A stretch of 64,000 bases of DNA from Massilia sp. 9I (GTDB taxonomy: Bacteria; Pseudomonadota; Gammaproteobacteria; Burkholderiales; Burkholderiaceae_D). A program made the translations under genes and the position numbers. Where the stretch lies: assembly GCF_902506415.1 (NCBI RefSeq), contig NZ_LR733275.1:3687617-3751616 (forward strand), written 5' to 3'. The notes below the pieces were generated by a model, which worked only from the letters and a program-made list of their open reading frames with translations, had not been told where the DNA came from and ran no database searches. Each line of letters starts with the position of its first letter. Positions within the stretch are counted from its first letter, which is position 1. Positions 8,315 to 16,637 of the stretch are shown one piece after another.

Positions 8315-8472
8315 ACCCTTAACAGCCCCAGAGAGGTAGGGGAGTAAGCGTCACTATTATGCTCAGCTGAGCCAGCGCACTGCCGACACTGCGGAACGGG
8401 AGGTGACGGTTCTTGGTGTTCCTGACGTATGTACGCACCTAGACCTTAAAGTGCAATGACGTCCTGCGGAGG

Positions 8473-8736
8473 CTAGGGTCGCACCTCGTCCGTACGAACA
8501 ATCGCCAGCTCGACTGCGCTGATGAACTCTGCGGTTGAAATCCCTAAAGCATTGCACCAAGCACGCAACTCTATGACGTCCAATCGACGCTGCCCGCCTT
8601 CGCACTTGCTGATGAAGACTTGTGTAACGTTCAGCTTCGCTGCGATGTCAACTTGAGTAAGGCCAGCACGCTCCCGCGTCTCCCGAAGAACCTTAAGCAT
8701 GACACTGTACTCTTGCGTATAAATAGTTTTTTCCAT
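8473..8736 (-). CDS. XRE-family transcriptional regulator
   Basis: 87 aa from ATG at 8736 (longer in-frame extension would cross the palindromes upstream and lacks homology). Cro/C1-type HTH: LRETRERAGLTQVDIAAKLNVTQVFISKCEGGQRRLDVIELRAW, followed by a short helix. This is the compact single-domain form found in phages, islands and toxin-antitoxin loci. Target unknown; the palindrome at 8794-8805 is a likely self-operator. Confidence 0.8.
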   Translation of the reverse strand: MEKTIYTQEYSVMLKVLRETRERAGLTQVDIAAKLNVTQVFISKCEGGQRRLDVIELRAWCNALGISTAEFISAVELAIVRTDEVRP

Positions 8737-8793
8737 TGTGTGCGTAGCTGGCCGAAGGTAACAGCTTGCACGGCACGAGAAAATAGTCCAAAA

Positions 8794-8821
8794 TGGAATA
8801 TTCCAAGATAGAATATTATCT
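8794..8821. promoter_or_regulatory. palindromic site upstream of XRE gene
   Basis: TGGAATATTCCA (8794-8805) is a perfect 12-bp palindrome and is followed by an imperfect one around a second GAATATT (8806-8821). It lies 58 bp upstream of the XRE start codon, a position suited to an autoregulatory operator. The assignment to this regulator is inferred. Confidence 0.45.
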
Positions 8822-8962
8822 GGAGGGGTGGTTGCAATTTTGTCAAATGGCCCGAACAACTACTGCCTCTACTCATATGCACGAGTCTGCTGTTATCAGC
8901 GTCTGCCTCCGGGCGGCGTGCAGCGACCACTGAATAGCCTGCCACGTTAAACAGAAGAGACA

Positions 8963-9319
8963 ATGAAGATTACTTCTCAGTACCTCCATATGCCAGGGAT
9001 GTCAGATGACGCGAAGAAGGGTCTCCACGCCGCGGTCGCGTACGCTGAGAAAAACCCAGAAACTCGTGTCCACATGATGTCGCTTGCAGATTTTTGTCGT
9101 CTCGCGAAACTACCAGAAGCTACGCCTCGGGAGAAAATCGTCTCTATCATGTCCGAGACTAGGCGTGCCACTGCATCCGTCCGGGTAGTCGAAAGTTCTT
9201 GTAAACCAAAGAAGTTACTACTAAGCGGAAGCTGGCCAGTATTCCTCTCAGTTTTCATTACAGCGACACATGTGTCTTTCGAGGTTAGTCGATATATGTG
9301 GCAAAAAATTTTGCGTTAA
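8963..9319 (+). CDS. small hypothetical protein, possible Rep_3-like winged helix
   Basis: 118 aa, ATG preceded by AAGAGA. Layout: helix (SDDAKKGLHAAVAYAEKNP), MMSLADFCRLAKLP, helix EKIVSIMSETRRATASV, strands KKLLLSGSWPVFLSVFI and THVSFEVSRYMWQKI. This order (helix, 'L..f..l..lp', 'i...l...r.a.v', 'sgsWpvf', 'vsFevs..mw') resembles one winged-helix half of Rep_3-type plasmid initiators. If so it is a half-size version. This is a pattern-based guess; no catalytic residue or second domain is present. Confidence 0.4.
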   Translation: MKITSQYLHMPGMSDDAKKGLHAAVAYAEKNPETRVHMMSLADFCRLAKLPEATPREKIVSIMSETRRATASVRVVESSCKPKKLLLSGSWPVFLSVFITATHVSFEVSRYMWQKILR

Positions 9320-9370
9320 TTGATTTGCTTTAAAAACTTTAAAATTCAAAAAAATGGTGGTGACTATCTG

Positions 9371-11101
9371 TTAGCTAGCCTCGCTCTGCTTACGCAGATA
9401 TTCTCTTGAGGCTTGAACTAATGGCTGAATACATTTATACGCGCTGGGATAATCTTCTTCACGTAAAAGATTGAACTTCTCCATTAGGCGGGTTTCGCTA
9501 TCGTTGTTGCCGAGTTTTATCGAGGCAGGCAAGCCTTCTTCGATTCCAACAATTAGTTGCTGCCCAGGTACCTTATTTCGGAATATAAACTCTGTTACTA
9601 TCGGTCGATTGATTTCATCCTGTGCTTTTTGATGCGGAGAATCGATGACCAACGGTGGAATAATTCCTTTGGAATATTTTGCGGCGGTATGGGAGAGAGC
9701 AAAATAATAGGCTAACACTGCACGCGGTCCCCCACTTCCGCCCTGCTGTGGTTTTCTGCTTACAGGCCCTGACCGTTTGCTAAGCGAAGCTGGCACTTCA
9801 AGTTGAGTAGCGAAATTGGAATAGCACGAGTTAAAATATTCTTTAACGTTTTTTGCGTGTTTCTTGTCTTCGAGCCCTGCTAGGCTAATTTGAAGAGCTT
9901 CAATGCTTTTCATTAAATTTACTACGGAAGTATCAACCTCGGAATTCTGCGCGTCGATAAGTGAGAAGGCTCGGTCAACGCCTGCTCGGTCAATTATATC
10001 CCTTAGTTTAATCTGGTTCTTTTCTATATCCAGATAGTTATCTAATCTCTGTGCCTTGTCGTGCACTCTAAGTATGTCAAGCTGAGCTTCTTCGAGATTC
10101 TTCTCTGCTTTTTTTACGCGGCCAACCAAAGATTGTCTGAGCTGACGTAATTCGTCGGCTTCAGCTTCAAGTTTTAAGCGTTCAGAAAATGAGTTTATAT
10201 GCTCAGTTCCACATGTAGGACACTCGATTGAAGCGCCAACTTTAAATGATTCCAAAAATTGCATGTCTTCAGAGTGTGAAAGCAAAGCATCTTCCGCTAA
10301 CTGAACTTGAGCCAGCAGAGAGTCTCTTGTCGCGGTAGCTTCGGCTACGCGTCCCATAAGCGCGTCTTGCCGTACCGCTAAGTCACTTGCATGAGCTTCG
10401 AATTCTCTCAATTCTCGTCTAAATGAGATAGCGTCTAAGTGCCATGGCACGGACGGGAACTGCTTTGCTAGCTTATCGCGCGTTCCTGTCAAAACTCGTT
10501 GTTCAGTGCGTGCGTCTTCGAGCTCATGTTTCCTCTCAGATAACTGACCAAATTTTCGCCAATATTCTGAAGAGCGAATGCCGAGGGCTAACTCAATTGT
10601 TGGAACGTCCCACTGTCTAAACTCACCAAGTGACTGGAATGTTCTCCACGGAGCATCCCAGCTTCCATCCTGGTCAATATAGAAAGGAACAAAAAAGAAT
10701 GCGGGACGAGCTTTGCGAACCTCATTAGTTTGATTCGCCGTCAGGACTAGACCGAAGTCTAGTAGGTCAGACATTTTTTCTCTAAGCTCGCTTTCGTCGC
10801 TTACAACCCAGATAACGGAACCGGTAGCGTCAAACAAACTGAAGATTCCCGCACTGCGGAGCATGGTGTAGGCGGTGTCCCCAATTTGAAACTCCACCGC
10901 TGTGGCGGCGTTTTTATCCCATTCGTTTCCGAAGGGGCGAACATTGCATCCGAAAGCAAAAAATAACGAGCGCGAAATGGTAGATTTACCCGTGTGATTT
11001 GTCCCTACGATTGCGTTCGAGTTCACTTCGAACTTGACTATTCGCGCTTTCCGACTTGTTTCGGATAGAAGAAAGAGTCTGTTGAATTGGAAGTTTTTCA
11101 T
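9371..11101 (-). CDS. SMC/Rad50-like ATPase with zinc-hook CxxC (LmuB-like)
   Basis: 576 aa. Walker A GTNHTGKST at residues 33-41; two long coiled-coil stretches (about 180-280 and 300-420) flank CPTCG (Cys294, Cys297), the zinc-hook layout of Rad50. An ABC signature-like GGSGGPRAVLA lies near 454-464 and Walker B LVIDSPHQ at 484-491, with Ser in place of the common catalytic Glu position as in several conflict-system ATPases (DUF3732-like). The start overlaps the stop of the nuclease gene (TAATG), so the two are coupled. Pairing with a DUF4297-type nuclease matches the Lamassu/LmuA-LmuB and ABC-three-component defence families. Expected role: sensing aberrant DNA and licensing the nuclease. 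Confidence 0.8.
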   Translation of the reverse strand: MKNFQFNRLFLLSETSRKARIVKFEVNSNAIVGTNHTGKSTISRSLFFAFGCNVRPFGNEWDKNAATAVEFQIGDTAYTMLRSAGIFSLFDATGSVIWVVSDESELREKMSDLLDFGLVLTANQTNEVRKARPAFFFVPFYIDQDGSWDAPWRTFQSLGEFRQWDVPTIELALGIRSSEYWRKFGQLSERKHELEDARTEQRVLTGTRDKLAKQFPSVPWHLDAISFRRELREFEAHASDLAVRQDALMGRVAEATATRDSLLAQVQLAEDALLSHSEDMQFLESFKVGASIECPTCGTEHINSFSERLKLEAEADELRQLRQSLVGRVKKAEKNLEEAQLDILRVHDKAQRLDNYLDIEKNQIKLRDIIDRAGVDRAFSLIDAQNSEVDTSVVNLMKSIEALQISLAGLEDKKHAKNVKEYFNSCYSNFATQLEVPASLSKRSGPVSRKPQQGGSGGPRAVLAYYFALSHTAAKYSKGIIPPLVIDSPHQKAQDEINRPIVTEFIFRNKVPGQQLIVGIEEGLPASIKLGNNDSETRLMEKFNLLREEDYPSAYKCIQPLVQASREYLRKQSEAS

Positions 11102-12339
11102 TAGATTTGGTTCGTAAATTGCGAACTAAGCGCCGGAGGTTCTTGGTCGACATATATGATGGCAAGTAAGGCGATGGCAGAAATTGTGTTATCGCTAGGG
11201 AGCGAGATTTTGGATGTCTGTTTACTCTCGACCAACGCTGCTTCTACATGACTTATAATTTCCAAATAGCTGTTACAGTCGACGTATGTCCTGGCGGCCT
11301 GCACCGCGGTTTCCCAGTTAAGCGCTTCCTTAGCGTCCGGCTGACGTACCAATTGTATTTGGAGTCGACTGGCCTGAGCACGTAGCCGGTCTGCAGCTCT
11401 CGCGGCCATCCCTTCTTTTTTTAGCCCGTCGATTACCATGTCGAGGTTTTCAGTCGCGTTCCGGGTTGCAGCATGCGACATGACGATGTTGGTGAACTGT
11501 GTTCTAGTGAAACCTTTTCGCGCCAGAATTTCGGAAAGTGAGCTAATTATGCCAGGCGGGCCGGAGAGCGTTGAGAAAATAGATAGTAGTTGTTCTTGCA
11601 ATCTTCCAGATATATTCGGAAGGGTTGGATGGTTTTTTGCTAGCATTTCGTCAATCATTCCGCGTACTGTTTCTCGCATCGCCGCAGGAATAACTTTTGA
11701 TTGCTCAAGTGATATATTTGAGAGATGAGGCAAGGTTGTAACACCAAGCTCTTTGCACAGCTTTTCTTTAACGTACTCGACTTCATCAGTGTGGAGTGTG
11801 TCTAGTGGCAAGACTGTGTTGGCCTGCGCTAAAGCCCCAGCTGAGTCTTTTACATCAAATGCTGCATTCGAGATAAAAATTCCAGATGTTTTAACTGTGG
11901 AAGAAAGCTTTTCTACGCATAGATGCAGCTTCCCAAGCGGTGATTTCGCACCAAGTTTTTTTGGGGTAGAAGATTTTTTCTTCTTTTTTTCTGGTGCTGC
12001 GCCTGGTATTACGTCTGGTATAGTAGGCGAGTCACTGCTGCTCTTGTCTTCACGACACAGCGCGGCTTTGCTCCACGTTCCACGTGACTTCTTTTTAACT
12101 TGGACGAGCTTTGCGCTCGTAGGATACTTCGAGGAGTCGATTAAAGCTATATCTTGAAGATATTCAAAAATCACAACATAGTCGTTATGATTTTCACGCT
12201 CCATTTGGATTATAAATGCCATTGCCAAATAGCGGGCGTAATCTACACCTTCATTATTATTTTCTCCGCCAATTTCGCAAATCGATGGGTCGACCAAAAG
12301 CCCGGCCCAGTTGTCCAGATGCGAAGCTGTTGAATTCAT
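11101..12339 (-). CDS. DUF4297/Cap4-like nuclease (LmuA-like effector)
   Basis: 412 aa from ATG at 12339 (AAGGGA just upstream; a TTG 14 codons earlier is weaker). The N-terminal third reads as a PD-(D/E)xK nuclease of the DUF4297 type: GVDYARYLAMAFII, then VVIFEYLQDIAL (Glu59, Asp63) and KLVQVKKK (Gln80, Lys82). A Lys-rich linker (about residues 117-132) separates it from an all-helical C-terminal region without a recognised fold. In Lamassu-Cap4 and related systems this protein cuts DNA when activated by its SMC-like partner. Codon use and base composition are markedly less GC-rich than the downstream chromosome. Confidence 0.72.
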   Translation of the reverse strand: MNSTASHLDNWAGLLVDPSICEIGGENNNEGVDYARYLAMAFIIQMERENHNDYVVIFEYLQDIALIDSSKYPTSAKLVQVKKKSRGTWSKAALCREDKSSSDSPTIPDVIPGAAPEKKKKKSSTPKKLGAKSPLGKLHLCVEKLSSTVKTSGIFISNAAFDVKDSAGALAQANTVLPLDTLHTDEVEYVKEKLCKELGVTTLPHLSNISLEQSKVIPAAMRETVRGMIDEMLAKNHPTLPNISGRLQEQLLSIFSTLSGPPGIISSLSEILARKGFTRTQFTNIVMSHAATRNATENLDMVIDGLKKEGMAARAADRLRAQASRLQIQLVRQPDAKEALNWETAVQAARTYVDCNSYLEIISHVEAALVESKQTSKISLPSDNTISAIALLAIIYVDQEPPALSSQFTNQI

Positions 12340-12892
12340 GGGGTCCCTTAATTTCCTTGGGTTGGCAAGTTGGTCAGCCAAAACTTAAGAACTATCATCT
12401 ATAGAGGTCCGTTGAAGTTGAGTTCCTGGCTGCGCAGCCGTACCGCCCACAGGTGGCTATAGCAACTAGCTTCTTGCGCCTGATGCCTTGTTAAAGCGCA
12501 GACTAGCCTGGAGACAAATGAGTCTGGCAAGCTGCACTCACGTAGGTTCGTAAAAACTCTAAGTTGCATAAGTGGAATTACAACATATGTTACTCCTGCT
12601 GTGCAGTATTTAGTAGCTGCCAGTAACTGCAGAGCACGCTCGGCCTGTTGGGACTGACCTTCAGCACGCATGGCCTAGGTGTGCGTCATGGGCGAGCAGT
12701 GCGCTACCGTCAAGGCGATTGACCTCGGTCAGCTTAATTAACTATGCTGTGTTTCCGTGGCGCATTCGAAAGAACACGATGAATCGTCAACTGTTACCTG
12801 ATTTGTGAGCACTTCCTCAAACTGTTACCCCGGAAGGCATGCAAGGTTCTCCTATGACAGGATGGAGGTAACAGTTACCATGTCGTAAGAGT
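12340..12892. other. non-coding stretch to the island/rtcB junction
   Basis: 553 bp without a supportable gene. The first part contains the promoter region of the nuclease gene (a TATAGA-like -10 around 12395-12403 on the minus strand). The last 110 bp hold three copies of a 10-bp repeat and end where rtcB homology begins. Confidence 0.5.
12789..12879. repeat. AACTGTTACC repeats at the island end
   Basis: AACTGTTACC occurs at 12789-12798 and 12820-12829 on the plus strand and at 12876-12867 on the minus strand, where it is part of the perfect palindrome GGTAACAGTTACC (12867-12879). Multiple spaced copies of a short motif within 100 bp next to a gene break resemble transposase-binding repeats at the ends of Tn7/Tn5053/Mu-type elements. 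That reading is inferred; no transposase gene is in the window. Confidence 0.5.
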
Positions 12893-13888
12893 GGGTGCGG
12901 CATGATGGCGGCCAAGACCACCCTGCGCGCAGCCGACCTGCCCGACAACCTGCACGGCCTGCGCAGCGCCATCGAACAGGCGGTGCCGCATGGCATGTCG
13001 CCCAAGACGCGCAACCATAAGGGACGCGACGTCGGCTCCTGGAACAATCCGCCACCACCGGTCGACGCCGCCTGGGCCAGGCTGAAGGGCGAGTTCGACG
13101 AGATCTGCCGCAAATATCCGAAGCTGCGCGGCACCAACAACTACAAGCACCTGGGAACATTGGGGAGTGGTAACCACTTCGTCGAGGTCTGCCTGGACGA
13201 AGAGGGCTTCGTCTGGGTGATGCTGCACTCCGGCTCGCGCGGGGTCGGCAATGCGATCGGCACCCACTTCATCGAGCTGGCGCGCCAGGACATGCGGCGT
13301 CACCAGGTCAGCCTGCCGGACCAGGACCTGGCCTACCTCGAGGAAGGCACCGAGCACTACGACGATTACGTGGAAGCGGTCGGCTGGGCCCAGAAGTTCG
13401 CGCGCATCAACCGTGAAGTGATGATGCACAACGTAATTCGCGCGATGCGCGAGGTCATCCCGCTAGCCTTCGAAACGCATGTGGAGGCAGTCAATTGCCA
13501 CCACAACTATGTGCAGAAGGAGAAGCACTTCGGCAAGGATGTCTTCGTCACGCGTAAGGGCGCGGTATCGGCTCGTGAAGGCGAGCTCGGCATCATCCCG
13601 GGATCGATGGGCGCCAAAAGCTTCATCGTGCGCGGCAAGGGAAATCCGGAAAGCTTCAACAGCTGCAGCCATGGCGCCGGGCGCGTGATGAGCCGCACCG
13701 AGGCTAAGCGCCGCTTCACGAAAGCCGACGTCGAGCGCGCCACGCAAGGCGTGGAATCACGCAAGGACGAAGGCGTGATCGATGAGATCCCGATGGCCTA
13801 CAAGGACATCGACGCCGTCATGCATGCCCAGCGCGACTTGGTCGAGGTCGTGCACACTCTCAAGCAGATCGTGTGCGTGAAGGGTTGA
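12893..13888 (+). pseudogene. rtcB: RtcB RNA ligase, N-terminus removed by island junction
   Basis: From codon GGG at 12893 the frame encodes the C-terminal ~330 residues of RtcB: GCGMMA, TNNYKHLGTLGSGNHFVEVC, MLHSGSRGVGNAIG, NCHHNYVQKE, VTRKGAVSAREGELGIIPGSMG, CSHGAGRVMSR (with the guanylylated His) and the C-terminal VCVKG. Full-length RtcB is about 408 aa; the first ~80 residues, including the metal-binding Asp of the VDIGCGM motif, are missing because unrelated AT-richer DNA precedes 12893. An ATG at 12902 could still give a 328-aa product but it would lack that ligand. RtcB joins 2',3'-cyclic-phosphate and 5'-OH RNA ends; this copy is probably inactive. Confidence 0.9.
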
Positions 13889-14507
13889 GGATGTGCAGGA
13901 ACTCGGCCGGCGTGCCAAACTCGCGGTCCGGCGCCGCCCGCCGCAGGGCCTCGATCGGCGCATAGCCCCAGCTCACGGCGCCGAAGGCCACACCGGCCTT
14001 GCGCGCCGCCTCGGCATCCATCGCCTGGTCGCCCACGTACAGCGCGTGCTCCGCCGCGACGGACGCGCGCCTGACCACCTTGCGGATGCGTCCCGCCTTG
14101 CCGAAGATCGACATCCCGCATTCATAGTGCCCGAACAGGCTGCTGAGCTGCGGGCCCAGCACCGTGCGCACGTTCTGCTCCGAATTGGAGGACACGATGG
14201 CGAGGCGCACGCCTTCGCGGTCCAGTCTCAGCAAGGCTTCGCGGACGCCCTCGAACAGCGGGATGCGCGCCGCGTTCTCGCGCATCAGGCCGATGAAGCT
14301 GCGCGAGGCCAGCGGCAGCTTCCAGGCCGGCATGCCGACGTGGCGCATGATGGCGCGGGTGTCGTGGTGGCGCAGGTCCTGGGCTTCGTCCGCGCCCACG
14401 TGCCGGAAGCCGTGCAGGTCGGCGATCTGGTTGAACACGCTGATGAAAAAAGGGAAGGAATCGGCCAGCGTGCCGTCGAAGTCGAAAATGGCAAGGCGGT
14501 AGGACAT
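13860..14507 (-). CDS. HAD-superfamily phosphatase (Gph-like)
   Basis: 215 aa. Motif I FDFDGTLADS (nucleophile Asp and acid Asp), motif II IVSSNS, a conserved Lys (GKAGRIRKVV) and motif III YVGDQAMDAEAARKAG define a subfamily IA HAD hydrolase with a helical cap between residues 20 and 90. Substrate unknown; phosphoglycolate- or nucleotide-type substrates are usual. Its 3' end overlaps the 3' end of rtcB by 29 bp in convergent orientation. Confidence 0.85.
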   Translation of the reverse strand: MSYRLAIFDFDGTLADSFPFFISVFNQIADLHGFRHVGADEAQDLRHHDTRAIMRHVGMPAWKLPLASRSFIGLMRENAARIPLFEGVREALLRLDREGVRLAIVSSNSEQNVRTVLGPQLSSLFGHYECGMSIFGKAGRIRKVVRRASVAAEHALYVGDQAMDAEAARKAGVAFGAVSWGYAPIEALRRAAPDREFGTPAEFLHILNPSRTRSA

Positions 14508-14675
14508 GGCAGTATCGTCGCGTTGTTCGCGCCGATTATAGGGGCGCCGGGATGGATGTGTTGTTATCTTGCCTGTTCAGAATCGATTTTCGGTAGATGT
14601 CTTGAGTATACGAAAGTTTCCTGACAGAATTTTACGCATTGCGCCCGTGGGGCAGCTCTCCCAAACCGACAACAC

Positions 14676-16628
14676 ATGATCCAGAACGCCGACGACTACT
14701 TCGACATGGCGCGCTCCTCGGCGCCCCTTCCCGTGAACCAGGCCTCGCAGGCGGTGCCGGAAGTGGTCGACGCCAACGGCGACGGCATCAAGGACATCCT
14801 CACCTTCGGCGCCTACTACCCCTTCAATGGCAGCGGCGCCAGCGCAACCGGCCAGCCGGCCCTGCTTATGCTCGGCAATGGCGACGGCACCTACAGGCCG
14901 GCGCCGAGCGGCATGCTGCCGGCGAGCTTCACCACCATCCACCCGCGCGAAGTGATCCAGGCCGACTTCAACAAGGATGGCCTGATGGACTTGTTCGTGG
15001 CCGACCACGGCTACGACGCCGAGCCCTTCCCGGGCGCACAGAACAAGCTCTTGCTGGGCAAGGCCGGCGGCGGCTACATCGATGCCAGCGCCAACCTGCC
15101 GCAGGTAAGCGACTACACCCACAGCGCGACGGTGGGCGACATCAACCGCGACGGCAATCTCGACCTGTTCGTCGGTAACCTGAGTAGCCCGGCCAGCCCG
15201 ACCGAGTCCTATGTGCTGTTCGGCGACGGGACCGGCAAATTCACCCGCTCCGACGCCGGCCTGCCGGTCGCTTCGGGCGGCCTGCTGAATCGCCAGAACG
15301 GCGGCTTCGGCTTCACCGCCTCGCTGCTGACGGACCTGAACGGCGACGGCCGGCTCGACCTCGTGCTGGGCAACGACGGCAACCCGTACAACCGCGAGCA
15401 CCGCTCGCTGGTGTACTGGAACACCGGCAGCGGCTTCTCCGCTTCCGCGACGAGCTTCCTGCCGCAGGGCTACTTCGGCGACTTCCGTATCGTGCACGAC
15501 ATCGCGGCGATGGACATCGATGGCGACGGCGACCAGGACCTGCTGCTGCTGTCGTCCGAATCGACGCCGAACACCGCCTATGCCGACGGCTGGTCGCTCG
15601 AGGTGGTGCGCAACGACGGCGGCAGCTTCGTCGACGCCACCCTCGATCACTTCAAGGCCGCCGACAGCCGCGAGGGCCTGCCCAACCAGGACAGCAACAT
15701 CGGCGCCAGCCAGTTCATCCGCCTGATGGACGTGAACGGCGACGGCAGCAAGGACATCGTCGTCACCCAGTTCATGAACGACCTGCCGAGCGCGAATACG
15801 CCGATCGTCTGGACCAACGACGGCTTCGGCCACTTCGAGGTGGCGCTGCGCGCCGGCCAGTTGACCGCGCTGGCCAACGATCAGTATTTCGTCGGCCCCT
15901 TCAGCCTGCCGGTAGAGACGGCCAAGGGCTTGAGCTTCAGCGGCATCAACGTGTACCAGGGAACGGTGTACGCCAATACGGCGCTGGCGGTGAAGGCGCT
16001 GCCGCCGGCCGCCACCATCACCGCCACCGCGCGCAACGACGCCATCACCCAGAACGCGGCCAGCAACAGCATCGACGGCGGCGCCGGGCGCGACAAGGTG
16101 GTGTACACGAAAACCGCGGCCGGCTACCAGGTCACGATGAAGGACGGCGTCGCCACCGTGCGCGACCTGTCCGGCGCCGACGGCACCGATACCCTGGTCA
16201 ACGTCGAGCGCGTGCAGTTCGGCGACACCGCGGTCGCGCTGGACATCGGCGGCACCGCCGGCCAGGCCTACCGCATCTACCAGGCCGCCTTCGCGCGCAC
16301 CCCGGACCTGCCGGGCCTCGGCTACTGGCTGGCGATGATGGACAACGGCCAGTCGCTCGGCTCCGTCGCCAGCGGCTTCGTCACCTCGAAGGAATTCCGC
16401 GACGTGTACGGCGCCAGTCCGTCGAACCGCGAGATCGTCGAGAAGTTCTACCTGAACGTGCTGCAGCGCCCCGGCGAAAAGGCCGGCGTCGATTACTGGA
16501 CCGAGGTCCTCGACAAGCACCAGGCCACGCTGGCCGACGTGCTGGCCGGCTTCAGCGAAAGCGGCGAGAACCAGGCCGCGCTGGTCGGTGTCATGGCCAA
16601 CGGCGTCGCCTACACGCCTTACGGCTGA
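14676..16628 (+). CDS. FG-GAP/VCBS repeat protein with C-terminal DUF4214
   Basis: 650 aa. Residues ~25-440 contain FG-GAP/VCBS-type beta-propeller repeats, each with a calcium-binding loop such as DANGDGIKD, DFNKDGLMD, DINRDGNLD, DLNGDGRLD, DIDGDGDQD, DVNGDGSKD. Residues ~455-530 look like a single RTX/haemolysin-type unit (NSIDGGAGRDKVVY ... NVERVQFGDT). The C-terminus has a DUF4214 domain (AYRIYQAAFARTPDLPGLGYWL, EKFYLNVLQRPGEKAGVDYW). There is no N-terminal signal peptide; with the C-terminal DUF4214 this suggests type I secretion. The start ATG at 14676 lacks a good ribosome site, so it is uncertain. Confidence 0.85.
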   Translation: MIQNADDYFDMARSSAPLPVNQASQAVPEVVDANGDGIKDILTFGAYYPFNGSGASATGQPALLMLGNGDGTYRPAPSGMLPASFTTIHPREVIQADFNKDGLMDLFVADHGYDAEPFPGAQNKLLLGKAGGGYIDASANLPQVSDYTHSATVGDINRDGNLDLFVGNLSSPASPTESYVLFGDGTGKFTRSDAGLPVASGGLLNRQNGGFGFTASLLTDLNGDGRLDLVLGNDGNPYNREHRSLVYWNTGSGFSASATSFLPQGYFGDFRIVHDIAAMDIDGDGDQDLLLLSSESTPNTAYADGWSLEVVRNDGGSFVDATLDHFKAADSREGLPNQDSNIGASQFIRLMDVNGDGSKDIVVTQFMNDLPSANTPIVWTNDGFGHFEVALRAGQLTALANDQYFVGPFSLPVETAKGLSFSGINVYQGTVYANTALAVKALPPAATITATARNDAITQNAASNSIDGGAGRDKVVYTKTAAGYQVTMKDGVATVRDLSGADGTDTLVNVERVQFGDTAVALDIGGTAGQAYRIYQAAFARTPDLPGLGYWLAMMDNGQSLGSVASGFVTSKEFRDVYGASPSNREIVEKFYLNVLQRPGEKAGVDYWTEVLDKHQATLADVLAGFSESGENQAALVGVMANGVAYTPYG

Positions 16629-16637
16629 TCGCTTGGC

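Noticed and set aside
12399-12671. 90-codon minus-strand frame upstream of the nuclease gene
   Set aside because: No ribosome site and no recognisable motif; I could not support it as a third gene of the defence module.
14577-16520. Long open frame (647 codons) on the minus strand
   Set aside because: Antisense of the FG-GAP gene; composition (Val/Ala/Asp/His-rich, no domain) is typical of a GC-rich shadow frame.
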